Source: Aquatica leii (lineage: Eukaryota; Arthropoda; Insecta; Coleoptera; Lampyridae). From it: DNA of 64,000 bases. Shown in pieces: positions 1 to 12,819 of the stretch. A program made the position numbers and the translations under genes. The notes beneath the pieces were generated by a model. It made no database searches. It was not told the DNA's origin and saw nothing but the letters and a program-made list of their open reading frames with translations. The stretch lies in NCBI GenBank assembly GCA_035610365.1, contig CM069432.1:175879027-175943026 (forward strand), written 5' to 3'. Position 1 is the first letter of the stretch, and every line of letters starts with the position of its first letter.

Positions 1-940
1 ACGAGCTATTTCCGAATGACGTATTTCAATATGTTTCTTTTGCACATGTTTGTCGTATACTCGAAAGGTTTCGTAGCACGGGTAGACTTCAAAAGGAAAA
101 TCTTTTGGCCGGCATACTGTGTTAACGAAGAAGTTGTTGAAGATATTCGCCGAAGAATGGAAATGAGTCCAAAGAAATCTCTGCGACAATTATCACATCA
201 AACAAATCTATCGCTTGCTACATGTCAGAAAGCTTGCAAGAAAGTCTTGCAATTACACCCATACAAGGTGACTGTGACACAAGAGTTACTGCTTCCTGAT
301 TTTCTACGTCGAATAGAGTATTGTCAATGGTTTAACGAAGTCTTAAACAATTATGACGTCTTAGATGTAACTTTCTTTAGTGATGAAGCATGGTTTCATC
401 TTAGTGGATATGCGAATTCTCAGAATAGTAGAATATGGTCAGCAAAAAACCCTCTTATTTTTGTAGAAACCTTCATCCGCAGAAGATTGGAGTGTGGTTG
501 GCAATGTCAAGACGTAGGATCATTGGTCCAATTTTTTTTAATGAACATGTTTAATGCTAAACACTTATAGATAGTTAATTTTGGATCCATGTATTAATGA
601 ACTACATGATGATGAGTTACAACATTGTTATTTCCAACAAGATGTGGCCACCGCTAGTACTGCTACAATAACATTAAATTATTTACGACAGTTCTTCGGT
701 GACCGATTGATAAATGAAAATAGATGGCCTCCACGATCACTCGATTTAACCCCACTGGACTATTATATGTTTGGTTTTTAAAAAAATAAAATAAAATAGA
801 TTAACAGCGTTTACATACGAAATACGACATGCGATTACAGTATTACACGGAAAGTGTTACATAATGTTTTTAACAATATTAAGAAAAACAGTGAACTTGC
901 GTTTAAATTAGATGGACAGCATTTTGAACAGATATTGTAA
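1..940 (+). pseudogene. Mariner-type (IS630-Tc1-mariner) DDE transposase relic, 3' part
   Basis: This is a decayed cut-and-paste transposase, running in from before the window start. From about position 118 it shows a helix-turn-helix part (VVEDIRRRMEMSPKKSLRQL), then the first catalytic aspartate in FFSDEAWFHLSG (about 376-411), the second in CYFQQDVATAS (about 626-658; the usual motif is QQDGATAH) and the third in PPRSLDLTPLDYYMFGF (about 729-779). I count 33 residues between the second and third Asp. The frame changes once between about 500 and 580, and again after 780. The C-terminal tail, ending in LDGQHFEQIL and a TAA at 938-940, is typical of the family. No terminal inverted repeat was located on the right, and the left end lies outside the window. 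The family assignment is secure from the catalytic motifs; the clade within the superfamily was not determined. It is non-functional as read. Confidence 0.85.
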
Positions 941-3900
941 AATTAATTGTATAATTTTTTACATTTGATAATTACACTGTAATTTAACTTTTATTAAACC
1001 TCATGTTTATAAGTATTTGAAATTGTGTTCTGTCTTTAAATTAAGCGACAAAATAAATTTATATCGTAATCACTTTATCATAAATTTCAATATCACTATA
1101 ATATTTTACGCGCCGTCTATGGAGTGTTAATCCTTATGCTTAGTATCAAATTTATAAAATTATCTGATGAGCGCCAAATTTAAACGCCGGTCAATCATTT
1201 ACGAACACAGTGTATTATGTATATCAGTCATACAGGCTAACATCAACTAGTTTTCATTAATTACCATAAATATCTAAATCTTACATACTCTTACAGAAAA
1301 AATAATATTAAAATGAACTACAAATCGAGAATTTAAGTGAGAATAAATGCAGTACAAAATGTAATCTGACTACTCGTAACTATTTAATTGTTTTTTTTGC
1401 TGCTTTTTCACAACTCCATTCGTTTTCTTATTAATTTTAACAATAACGATTTTCTAAAAATTCCCAACTTTGTTTCGATAAAGGGTGTATTATCATATTT
1501 ACTAGAAGTTTTTCTTCATTTAAAATTAATGTTCTTGGAATTGTGCCAATTAGTAGTAGTTACTTTTTGTTTTTCTTTTACGTAATCTGTTTATTTCTTT
1601 AAATAATTAAAAGCCGTTTTCATCGATTTTGTTTCATTCAGTTTGCCTTATCTCAATAGGAAGCATTATAATTGAGATAATTTCCAATGTCGATAAGTTC
1701 GCTGAATTTTAACCGTTTCAAAGCTCATTTAATATTCCACAAAAGATCTAAATCTATGTATATACATCTTATATTATAAGTTGCTCTCGACTATAAATGT
1801 TACAACCATTACTGTTACTGTTCAAACGAAGTGTAACTAAAGCGGTATTTTACGTGTATTAAATATAGTATTAATCACAGAACGACACATAACACAATGT
1901 TTTAATTAACTCGACTACAATAAATAAGAACTTAATAAAGATTTTTCCTCCGACTGAGTATAAAGCTTAATCCTAACCACTCCTAACACTTGCTTTCATC
2001 ACAGTATAAAATTAGATTTACTCGTATTTTAGGCAAGGATGCAAATTTGAATAACAAACCGAAGTTGTTATTGTTGTAATGCATCAACTTTCGTTAATTT
2101 AAAACCTAATATAACAAACCATTTGACCATGTCCATCATAAATAAAATAACAATACTACTTATGGGAATTTCCGGAACCAGGTTCTCATCGCAAACTTGC
2201 TTAATTTGTAAAATTTTATTTAAATGACGATTAAATTTGCTTAACAATGAAAACCTTTCATCATCCTTGTGATATACCGTATTGTGAGCCAAAAAGAGAT
2301 TTATCTTGGAAGTCTACACATTACTTTGTATGGAGGATTTTATTGAACTTGATACTTCAGAAACTTACACATAATTTGTATGTTTGTATTTTTAATGAAA
2401 CTACTACTGCGCGTTTTCGGTTCACATTTTAATTTAAATGTCCACTGACAACACGCTTCCAGAATTGTATACAAATAGTTTTCTACACTATAACAATATA
2501 TCAAACGTTAGTGAATACATATTCAGTTAGTGACGTTTAAGTAAATTTTGAACTTTGATTTGACCTTAGGGTATAGGTTAGCATCTGCAAAATTCATCAC
2601 GTACTTTCTACATCTTTAAAGGACAAAATGTTTATTAAAACAATAAATCATACGGTTGGTCATTTTCTGTTTTACAAAATAAATTATCTTTTAAATTAGT
2701 TAAGAAATCTGTAGGGTTTGAGTATAATAACTCATTTCTCTATATAATTAACTTTCACATTTGTTGACTTTAATCCAATTTAAATAATTAATACAATTTA
2801 AATGCTTAAAATATTCAATGGCAAGTGTAGGAGTAATTAATTTTTTTAATAATTACTTAAGATTATGCATAAAGCCGAAATTGGATTTTTGATCTGAAGG
2901 AATTTCAGATTTTCTTAGGTAAATGCCCTCTAAATGCTGATTTTTCAATGAAATTGCTTGCCAAAATTTTTTTTAGAAAGTTTGACTTTTTCTTTAAATT
3001 TAAACAATAGTAATATAATCGGAAAATGTTTACTGCAAGAGTGAATAGAGAATGAAATCTCTTCAACCAAAGTATATTTCAATCGTATTGTGTGTAAGGT
3101 ATGTGCGAGCTGTTTAACCTTGCAAGTTCCGCTTACAAAACCACACAGTTCTAATAAGTTTCTTATTTCCATGTTGAAACGAATGCTGATGACATTTAAA
3201 AGTTATAATTTTGTTCGTAACACTGTCGATTTTTGAGTTTTTTTAAATTTACGTATTCAATATTTTGACAACTTGTGATAAACTGATAATTAAAAAATTA
3301 GAAGCTTTGTAATTGTTGAATTTTGTTTTGGAGACTCACTGTTTTAACGACATTGAAAATCTTATTTTTAACTTCATTGTTTAATTTAAGTTTTATATTT
3401 TGTAATAAAATTTAAAATAAGTAATAATACGATTAATCTAATTTAGATTTTTTAGTTTAAAACATTTAAATCGAATTTCTCTAACTTTAGATTGTTTTTT
3501 TTAAAACAATTTTTTATTAAAAGTTAAATTTTTATTGATTTTTTTTTAAATTGTCAACATTCCAATATAAATACAACCTGAAGATCATAGAACGTAATTA
3601 ACGTAGATTACTCCTATGTGAATGATTCGACGCGTGAACGCTTCCATTAAGGGCTTATTAAAGATATATTATTTCAAATTTAAAACTTATTCTTTAATGT
3701 AATTAGTTTAGTTTTTGTGGTTGAATACATTCTATATTTGTGTACATGTACATATAATAGCTGTTTTTATCGCATTTTATATATTACTAGCTATACCCGA
3801 CATACGTTTCAATGCCATGTAAAAAAATGTTTAATCTGGTTGTTGAAGTTCTTTTGAATATACAATATTTTTAGTTTTGTCGTCTGATGCGTATACAAAT

Positions 3901-5190
3901 GATTGTAACTACGCTTTGATGATTCGTCTTAAAGTATCAATGAATTTATAAGTTGTAGTTTTACCTAGTATATATCTAGATACATATGACTGTTCTCCGT
4001 TGTTCTCTATTCGTTCCTGTACCATTCATCCGATCGTGGTGATACTTTAAGAAAGTATCTGCGTACACCCGTGAAGGTTCCTGATCATCAACAGAAACAT
4101 ATCTTAATCGCTCTTTACCTTAATCTATTAATTTTTGTTCGTATACTTTTAAATAAATTTTGTGCTAGTAGTATCTAAAGATTGCACAACATAGACGTGT
4201 TGCTTTGTATTTTCTCTAATTAAACGTAACACATTTTCTTCCAATATTTTTGTGCATTTCTTTAAATCAACGTTTGTTTATTTAAATTGTTTAAACTAAA
4301 CAAGTACAAATAACAACCGTCATTTTTGCCGTTGGTTTTACTCAATCTGAATGTATGCTTCATCTGGCAAAGCCGTTTTTTAATACTTCATGATCTTCTA
4401 CAAGGCATTATTTGTTATTTGTGTAACAAGAGCGTCAATAGTTTTTTACGCTCGATTTGACATTTTTTTCTTCCGCAACTTTACTTTGTCGCTAGTGCAG
4501 TAATTTTATTTTCCGCACATCTGTAATAGCAACGTGTGAAGTATCAAGGTATTTATCGGAAAACGTCAACTTTTTGATTTTAGATGAAGTTTTGGAAAAC
4601 CAACTTTTTCTACGACTAACAGATAATACGATACATTGTATGTTTAATTGCGATTAGGCAATGTTGTGCATTGTGATTGTCTAAGTTCATTTCCGTACAG
4701 GTCAAAGTCATTTCCGTACAGGTCAAACCCATTAACGTACAGGATAATGAATTATAAGAACATAATTTAGAAGACTTTAACAAATATTCCGTGCATCACA
4801 AATTATAAAATTGAAAAGCGAAATCAATGAGGGTCATTTAAAAGGTATTGAATTACTTTTATATCGTAAAACTAGTGATTTATAAATTACATATTTTAGG
4901 TTATATTCGTAAACGTTTACATTTAGTGGTGACTTTCTTGTAATGAAATGTAAATATATTTTAGAAGTTCAAGGTAATTAGTGGTTTTCGTGTATTTTTG
5001 CATTAATTGTTTTTTGTTATTTATTAATTTTGTATTAATGACGTTGTTTGCGGACCATTCTACTGTGTATTTGTTTTCCGTATGTAATCATCTATAATTA
5101 TCAAACAGCATTTATAATAAGTAGAAGATAAATTTGTAGATCTCACCGAATTGTAACTGCCCTTTTACTTTGTTTTCTTTTTAATAAATT
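941..5190. other. AT-rich intergenic stretch without recognised genes
   Basis: Nothing coding is convincing here. Open frames at 1388-1585, 2068-2292, 2247-2432 and 2945-3172 are short, of low complexity and match no family I know. Around 3787 the phrase ACTAGCTATACCCGACATAC resembles starts of dispersed repeats in insect genomes, but I cannot name the family. A 21-bp tandem repeat lies at 4687-4745. Confidence 0.5.
4687..4745. repeat. 21-bp tandem repeat, about 2.8 copies
   Basis: Two almost identical units (4687-4707 and 4708-4728) with core TTTCCGTACAGGTCAAA are followed by a diverged third unit containing AACGTACAGG. It is a short local duplication with no visible function. Confidence 0.8.
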
Positions 5191-5193
5191 CAG

Positions 5194-5228
5194 TTGGCCT
5201 GAAGAAGTGGACACAACCGTTCCACGAA
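5194..5228 (+). ncRNA. Hammerhead-ribozyme-like motif (degenerate)
   Basis: The sequence reads CCTGAAGAAG, then GTGGA, a short loop, TCCAC and GAAACGTCG. GTGGA and TCCAC pair perfectly, as in hammerhead stem II, and the flanking CTGA-GA and GAAA match the hammerhead core, with CUGAAGA instead of the consensus CUGAUGA. Penelope-like retroelements are known to carry hammerhead motifs in their terminal repeats, and a related motif sits in the Penelope-like element at 55,840-55,900. Stems I and III are not clear, so activity is doubtful. It is probably the end of a decayed retroelement copy. Confidence 0.4.
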
Positions 5229-5382
5229 ACGTCGCCCTAAGAAAACTTATAAAGTAGTTTTTATAGCTACTCCTACAAAATAAAGGGTTTACCAATTTTA
5301 GTTTATTTATTTTCTGCGTTATGTTTTTTCGTAAAATTCTGTTTAACTTTGATTACTAATTAAAAATAGAGTCGTAGAAAAA

Positions 5383-5512
5383 GTATAGTGTATAATTCGT
5401 AAGGACCGTGCATTGCCAACTCGTACGAGTTGCCAACCTCGCCTTTGGCTCGGTTGCAAATTTTCATACTCGTTGGCAATGACGACCATTCCTTAATCAT
5501 TATACAATATAC
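5383..5512. mobile_element. Small foldback/MITE with GC-rich palindromic centre
   Basis: The two halves are imperfect inverted repeats: GTATAGTGTATAATTCGTAA with ATTGCCAAC on the left, and the reverse complement (GTTGGCAAT, CCTTA, TTATACAATATAC) on the right. The middle is GC-rich and contains the perfect 16-bp palindrome CAACTCGTACGAGTTG (5417-5432) and a CTCGCCTTTGGCTCGG hairpin. It is non-coding and about 130 bp long, which fits a short foldback element. The family is unknown. Confidence 0.6.
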
Positions 5513-6037
5513 TATTATAAATTTACAGTTTATTTAACAAAATTTAAAAATCTACCTAAAGAAGAACACACTACAGTGGTTAGTTATAGAAAATATATTA
5601 AAATCGTGTAGTTTTACTGTGGTACAGTGTTTTGAGTTTCTAGTTCGTGCGGATCATAGTGCGTCTAGCTAACTTAGTTGATGAGTGGGTATGGGTAGTT
5701 CAATAAATAGGTTCACACCAGTACACAAATACAAGTCACCTACTAATGCGTTTTGTAGAAATAAACGAATGAAAAACATATGTATACAGTACGATTATTA
5801 CCCATGATGTAGGGTTCAAGCACAAATACAGAATAACAGAATTAGCATTGATACTAAATACAACGTATGTGCTAGTATTTTGTCTTATTCACTTCATTCG
5901 GTGGTAGAAAACCTTTAGTGTGTTTTTAGTCTCCTGTACAATTAGGTGTCAAAATTGGAAACATCGTGTTCACTTTGTGGTTGACGTAAAAAATCGTTTA
6001 TCCAACAGAAAACGAAAATTATTAAACCAAATCGCAA

Positions 6038-6217
6038 ATGCAAAGGGCAAGCAAATATTGTTGTTTTGGGGGAATGACACAAAAAGAAATTGAAGGGAGG
6101 TTTCGTGTTACGCAAACGCTTGTTTCAACAACATATATAAAATTTGGAAACTTCAATAATAGACAGAGAAGTCGTGGAAAAATTACTACAGAAGGTCAGA
6201 ATCGTTTTTTAAATTGA
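6038..6217 (+). pseudogene. Tc1-like transposase N-terminal fragment
   Basis: An open frame of 59 codons from ATG 6038 reads MQRASKYCCFGG, MTQKEIEGRFRVTQTLVSTT, and then NNRQRSRGKITTEGQNRFL. This is the layout of the Tc1 DNA-binding region: a first helix-turn-helix (KEIEGRFRVTQTLVS), a basic linker (RQRSRGK) and the TT..Q-R segment that starts the second helix-turn-helix. The frame ends at TGA 6215-6217. No DDE domain is seen downstream; 6310-6740 holds no coding I can recognise. Family members are usually about 340 aa, so only the first sixth remains. The start was chosen because it gives the full N-terminal helix; an earlier start is possible. Confidence 0.6.
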
Positions 6218-6744
6218 CCTCCTGGTTTACTATCAACAACACTCGATACAACACTTCAAAATCAAAGCATCACCGGACAGTGCACTTTGTACGGGTAACG
6301 TTTTAACTTGCAACAAAGTTTTTTCCCGAAATCGTCTTGAAAGCAACATTTTCCTGCTTATTAACGCGCAGGAAAATTGAATTTTCCGGACTAGTACTGT
6401 AGAGACTTTACAAGACGCAAAATACTTTGTAACTATATAATTGCTACAAAATGGACAAACTTGATTTTTGTAGAATTTGTAAAATCAATTTCTAAAATTT
6501 GTAAATTTCGTCTTTTTCATGATTTCCGGAAAAAATTAATACAAAACACGTTAGTAAGATCTCGGATCTTTAGAATACTCGGCACAAAGTGCTTCGTATT
6601 TTAATTTAGCTCTTCTACAGTAATGTAAGATTTTCCTGACTTTTAAGTGTCTTTATGATGACAATGAACTTTTTATTGCATTAAAAAGTAACTTATGAAC
6701 ATAATTTGAGCAATTTAGTCTCTGATTGTAAGAAATATTAGTAT

Positions 6745-6824
6745 ATTAATTAATAGGTTGCGCCCCCTAGCATTGTGCGCCTCTAGGTCTGGGTTTACCG
6801 GGCATAGTGATAAATCCAGCACTG
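6745..6824 (-). mobile_element. Terminal fragment of a hAT-type element
   Basis: Read on the minus strand from 6824, the sequence begins CAGTGCTGGATTTATCACTA and continues with TAGAGGCGCACAATG and TAGGGGGCGCAAC. This closely resembles the CAGGGCCGGATTTA start and GGGCGCC-rich subterminal region of widespread insect hAT elements. The 80 bp are GC-rich compared with the surroundings. The other end of the element was not found, so it is treated as a truncated non-autonomous copy. Confidence 0.5.
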
Positions 6825-9800
6825 CCTACGAGTGTTAAATCTGGATTTTCCTGCACTATTAGCATGGCGTGCAATTATCTGTGTTCATATAACATTTTTT
6901 GACTTCTGGCGTTAGACATTTTATCTCGTACGTCCAACATCGTGAAATTTGTTCTCAATTCGATTTATGGTTAATTGCAATAATGAAGGACGTGAATATT
7001 AAATTTAAAAATCATAATTTAAATATATAAATTCTCCGGTTCAAGTTTTTTTTAAGTATTTTTACTAACAATTTTAATGAAGTCATCTATTACTCTCTAG
7101 AAGCACTGTATACCTACCGACGTAAGTTGACACTTGCGATTGAAGTTTTTGAGATCATACATAAACGGTATTAATGTAAGTATGTTGAAAAAAAATTGTG
7201 AAATAAATGCCACAATTGAGATGTGATTTTATAAACTGTGATCTGATTACGTTATGAAACTATTCGCTTTGGTTGCGTAACTGTTTGATAAAAATTTTAG
7301 AATAAATTAATTTTTTTTATAAAGATTTTCATAAATAAACGACGCGGAATTTTATTTTTTTTGTTAAAATTAAGTTCAATATGTGTTTGACATTTTTAAG
7401 TTTTCTTTTTTCCAATTTTCAATAACCACAAAAGAATTTAATCTCGAACACATAAATCGTGTATTATTTTTATATATAAAAACGAAAACATTCTAAACCT
7501 GAAATACTTTTTTGTAATTTAAAGGGCTTGTGAATGTGTAGAAAGCAGCGTGAAGTTTACTCACTTATTTGATATACATACAAAACGTTAGTGCTTCAAA
7601 GTGCACGAAGTTGTCTTCGTTAAGAATTTTCATTAATCATTCGCAGTTTTGTCAAGCTACAATTTATCAGCTTTTCGTTCGTTCTTTCTCGTGTCCTTTA
7701 TTAGAGCTATTTTGGTAAAGTGCATTACCCTGGTGACATTTGTATAATTGATTTATACAACAGGTATTAATTGTTTTGAATCCAAACGATTATATGTGAG
7801 TGCAATTTTTATATTTGTTCAATTAATTTACATTTGTTCTTTCTTGTTAATTTTTTTTGTTGATTGGTGTGTTGTAATTAAAATCTGTTATAAAACCTCA
7901 ATATACATATATGTACATTATTTGATTCGTATAAAGTTTTCATTTTTATTATGTACTAGTGTACATACATCTCCAATAATAAGATACATCGGTGTAAAAA
8001 TTAAAAAAAGTTCCGCGACTATTACGTTAAAAACTTTAAATTGAAAAAATTACTTTGCGAATCTCTAACATGACATCCTTCTTTCTAAAGCACTAAAACG
8101 CGTTGAATATTACTATTTTTGACAAGATGTCCAACTTTAGGTCGATGTTTTACCAATTACCATTTTTTAAACAATTTCTAATATTCACACTCATCACATG
8201 TAGTGGACGTGTGTCGTGCTAAAGATTTTTTTGCAGTTTTAGTGACAGTTCTACAAGAGTTCTATGTTTTAAAAAGATTTTTACAGTTTTGCACATTAAA
8301 AAATTGAAATTTAAAAAAATCACAAATAATGATTTTAGTCATTCTTAATTAATTCATTATTTACATGACGAATTGTCTTTTTGTTTTAATGCTTCCTATA
8401 CCTTTTTTGTCTGTGTCGTCCGCTAATTTTTTTGAGCTCTAGATGTATATGGACAGACATGATTGTTTCTGCCTGGTGTAAGTGTATATTGACTTAAAAC
8501 TATAGGGGGAAAATTATTATTTTAAAATCTAGTTTCTTTTTGAGATCTTTTAGTTAACATCAATAAAATTTTGTATTAGAAATTTTTAAGCCATCTTGAA
8601 AAAAATTTACTTTCTGTAAATTTGTGAAAATAGAAAATGGTATGATATATTTTTTTAAGAGGAAACTTATTAACAAACTTAAAAACCTTACTGGTAGTAG
8701 TGAACCGAACATTTCTGGAGTTAAATTTTTCCATCGGTTTGCCCTAGTGAGTAGTGCTAACTGGGTAATCGACACTGCACTAATAATATGTTTACTTAAT
8801 AAGGTTATTTTATTTCAATAAGAAATATCGTCATTATATTAAACTGAAGGATTTTTACATAAATAAAACTAGCAGTTTGTAGTAACATATTAAAAGCTAT
8901 GATTTAATATTTAAAAAATAACAAACAGCTACGATCGATGCCATTAATATTTTCGTGAGGGGTCGACGCCATGTAATGCGGAAATAGTTAATTGAGGAAT
9001 TTCCCTATACGTATTATGTAACCATGCGTATCAGAAACAAAAAGGTTCTTCGTCAGGAAGGAAGTTACTTTTTTATAGTAACCACTTTTACGTACGTTGA
9101 ACGCAGGCATTTTTATTTTCATAAACAGAATTTTTTACTAAAATCTTGTTCTTTTTATTTTATTATATTCTTGAACGTACACTTCTGCGTTAAAAAGATA
9201 AATTGATAAATAGCCTGTGTTACATTTTTTAAATAAATGTTTTAGTTTCTATTAACTGTAGTCAAACTCAAGAATGTTAAAAATTAAGAAAAGCATTTAC
9301 CGACACTACTATAATTGTGATTTGAAAATTATACTACTAACATCACTTGAAGGACGCCAGGGATAAACGGAATATAAGTAAATTCTTCACGCATGTCGAC
9401 ATGAACTTCGGGTTTTGATTATATCTCGAACAGTTTTGTCAACTTGTAACTTAAAACCATGCTTTAAGAGGGCTACATTCTCGTCGCAAAAATTATGCTT
9501 GATAATAAAAAAGTAAATATCAATAGTATTAGTAACGAATGTAATGAAATTTAAATAATTATTAACTGGGTATCTTGAAAGAAAATCGTAAAATTGGTTT
9601 GCAAGAAAATATAAAACTTGTGCTAAATTATTAAAATTTAGACACGTATTCATTAAAAGTACATTAGATGATTTAGTAAATATAATATGAATTTTTTTGG
9701 AAAAAATAATTCGATCATTTTGCTTTCTCGGTTTGTTTTTTTCCTTTTTAATGAATTTTAGTTGATGCATTTTTTGAAGTTGATTCTTTTTTTTTGTTAA

Positions 9801-12800
9801 AAATTTTTTTTGATATATGTACAACAAAGTAATATAAGATATTTATTATTAGTTTATTTTATAACCCAACAAGAGTAAGAGAAACGAAAAACAAAAATAG
9901 ATGTGTTTTTAAGATAAAATGATTAGAGAAATACAATATGAATACAATGTTTAACGACAGGTAAAACTACAGTTATATTTTACATTATTAAGAAACTACA
10001 TATTACTTAAAAAGCTTCTCTCTATTTCGACATGAGAATTAGGGATTCTTACACTAAAATCCGTGTAAGAATTAGCATATTCTTACACGAATTTTAGTAA
10101 TGTTAGTTTTTTCAAAGTTGGTATCTCTGCATCGTGAGTTGACGTTCCATGAAAAGGAAATCAAAATTATTGTAACTTAACAATTGAAATTCAAATTTTG
10201 ACGACAAGATAAAATAAAAATGTTCTATTAATTCAAAGTTATTTACTTATAAAGTTATAACGAGATAATTTTGTATGAAATTTTAGGTTAACACATAAAT
10301 TTCAATATGTCACAGTGTAAGTGTTGCCAATTCAATAAAAGATAAAAGTTTCCCAATGTTGTTTTAAAGTTAAAATTATACGAAACATATTAAATATTGT
10401 ATCAAAATAGAGAACCGACCGCTTCATATATGTCGCCGCTGCGCGGCTCGTGTATGAAACCTGGTCACGTGATTGAAAAGCGTTCATTCTGTAACTTGTG
10501 TTTTAATATACTATTCTGTATATTAAAATCAAAACCAACCGGCGTTGCTACGCCTACATCTTTAAATTCGTTTTTCTATTCAGTGAGTTAGTTCTTATCT
10601 TTTTTGAATATCTATGTAACTAACAAAGTTTGGTAACTTCATTGATAATCTAAAAAGCTTTATTTGTTTTTTCATATAACATTATTAAAAAAACTCACTG
10701 TGGTTTCATACCTTTCTTGAATTTTTTTTAGCTTAGCAATAATAGGTACAGCAAACTATTATTGAAGTCTGTGAATTAGGTTTTCTGAAAATTGAGTTAC
10801 TACATCGGAACCGTCAGATTATAAGATAATTTTTGAATTTCTACGCGTATGTAGGTACACTTCGTACCTTTAAAGAATTTTTTACATTTTTTATTAGTAA
10901 AGCAACTTATTGCAATCTTTTTAGTCAAAATCAGAAGTACTACTTCCAACTAACATTAAATGAAGCTATGGCATTACATTTAACTGCAAAAAATACTTTT
11001 AAGAAAATAGTATTTAATTAAAACGAGCATACCTTTTTATTGCGGTTTTTTATCTATATTTTTGTCATTCCTAACTGATTTAATTTGTGATTAAAGCTGC
11101 AGTACGAACAAAATAAAGTTACTCTACTGTAGATTGAAAAATTGGAATTTATTAGTTTATTAGAACAAAGTAGGTACTAATATCAGCTATTTTGTACTTG
11201 TACCCATAAATTTACTGAAGTCTGAAGTCCAGAAACTAAGATTTTTGCAACTGCTCTGACAGTTGTTTTAATAAAAAATCAAACCAAACAAATAGCAATT
11301 GATATGTCTAAATAAGGTTTAAAAGCAGTTGTTATTTCACGATAGTGATGGAACATCTATTGTTCTTGTGGATTATCATTCATAAAAAAATCTTATGAAA
11401 TGAAAAAAAAAATTAAAAAAAAGTTACCCAATTTTTATAAAATTATCTAGAAATTAAAAACAAAAAAACACTTATTATAAAAATCAATAAACATTTATAC
11501 AATAATTTTTACCAAATAAAGATATTTATCAATTTGCTTTAAACTGAATTTGCTTTTATTGAGACATTTTTTTAATTAAATACACATAATCCAAACAGCG
11601 CAGCGTTGTCAAATAATATATTTTATTTACCAATAACAAAGATATTGTATTGGAAGATAGTTAAGGACATTGTATTTGATATAGAAATCGATGTAGAAAT
11701 ACAAGAAAAAATATTTTTATTAATAAATAACATTTAAACATATTTAATCAAAACATTAATTTGTTGTATTAAAAAATTGTATCGGTTACGTAAGAAAGGT
11801 GATGCTGGTCATCGTGTATCATGGCATCAACTAATATAAATTGCCGAAAATAAAGACGTTACTTTGAAAAAGAGAGGCTCATCGCTTTGGTTTAAGACTA
11901 TTGTGATACAGTAAACTAATATATTTTTCTTTAGAATACAAAATATTGTAAACAAGAAATTTTTTTGGAGAATTATTGATCTGGTTTTTTTATTCAAATA
12001 AAAGTTTTACGATCAACTTTTTTGTAGTATGAATATGGTTTGCGAACTTTATATTTGCATATTAGGAAATAATCAAATCATTTATGCTATACTGCCTTTT
12101 TTATTCTTAATTTAAATAACGTTTTATGTTGAATATTTGGCGTGTATTTGAGGGTTTTCCAGAATATACAAGTGCGTATAATAAACGAAAATCCAATGTT
12201 CTAATTTTACTACAACAAAAATTGTTTTTCTAACTGTCGTTTTTGAATTTTTTATCTCTAAATAAATATTACGCATTCGTAAATTTATTAGTTAGTTAAG
12301 TAAAGCAACGCAAATGTTTTGAATTCTTAAAGTGAGCATAACATTTTTATTATTTAAGATGAGGAAATGTCTGTCTGAGAATTGTTAATTAAGTTCATTA
12401 CCTTATTATTTAGTGACCTAAATTATGTGGTACCTATATAAAAATAACGTATGTACATCATGTCTGAGCCTTTATTATTCATTCCGTTAGCTAACAGTAG
12501 TCGACAGTAAATAAAAAATAAAATCAAAACTACGTTGTAACATAGATTTATGATCGTAGTGGATTTGTTTTTTTTTCTTAATATATTCTGTTACAACTCA
12601 AATTTAGAAATACTATAAAACAATTAGACTTGTATCTTTTCATTTGTATTGGTCTGATTAGTAAAATCACTTTATAAAGGTTCGCGCGAACAGGAAAGAA
12701 AAGCTTTAGGTAAAACCCATAAAAAGCAAAGCAGAATTCATATTAACGTATTTTATAACAAACATAGCATCCTTTCAACCGTAAATATAAATTAGAACAT

Positions 12801-12819
12801 GTAATTATCAAAATTGCAA
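6825..12819. other. AT-rich intergenic stretch without recognised genes
   Basis: Frames at 7748-8044, 8560-8821, 9024-9206, 9387-9827 and 10397-11021 are lysine-, phenylalanine- and isoleucine-rich translations of AT-rich DNA with no domain I recognise. A near-perfect hairpin lies at 10053-10098, and a small GC-rich patch at 10415-10480 contains CCGCTGCGCGG. Confidence 0.5.
10053..10098. repeat. Near-perfect 46-bp hairpin
   Basis: ACTAAAATCCGTGTAAGAAT (10053-10072) is followed by a 6-base loop and then its reverse complement with one mismatch (10079-10098). ATTCTTACAC also occurs just upstream at about 10045-10054, so two alternative hairpins can form. It could be a foldback relic; nothing shows it is transcribed. 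Confidence 0.8.

Noticed and set aside
3785-4100. ACTAGCTATACCCGACATAC as the start of a known dispersed element
   Set aside because: The phrase seems familiar, but I could not place it in a family or find an end.
7748-8044. 98-codon open frame
   Set aside because: The translation is Ile/Phe/Lys/Tyr-rich with no motif, as expected from AT-rich DNA; no supporting context.
8624-8821. Frame containing NLTGSSEPNISGVKFFHRF, overlapped by an open frame on the other strand
   Set aside because: It looks slightly less random than its neighbours, but both strands are open and I recognise neither translation.
9387-9827. 146-codon open frame on the minus strand
   Set aside because: Very Lys/Asn/Phe-rich and without any recognisable domain; the N-terminus is translated A-tracts.
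10415-10480. GC-rich patch as a tRNA or other RNA gene
   Set aside because: CCGCTGCGCGG forms a small hairpin, but there is no cloverleaf and no GGTTCGA-type T loop.
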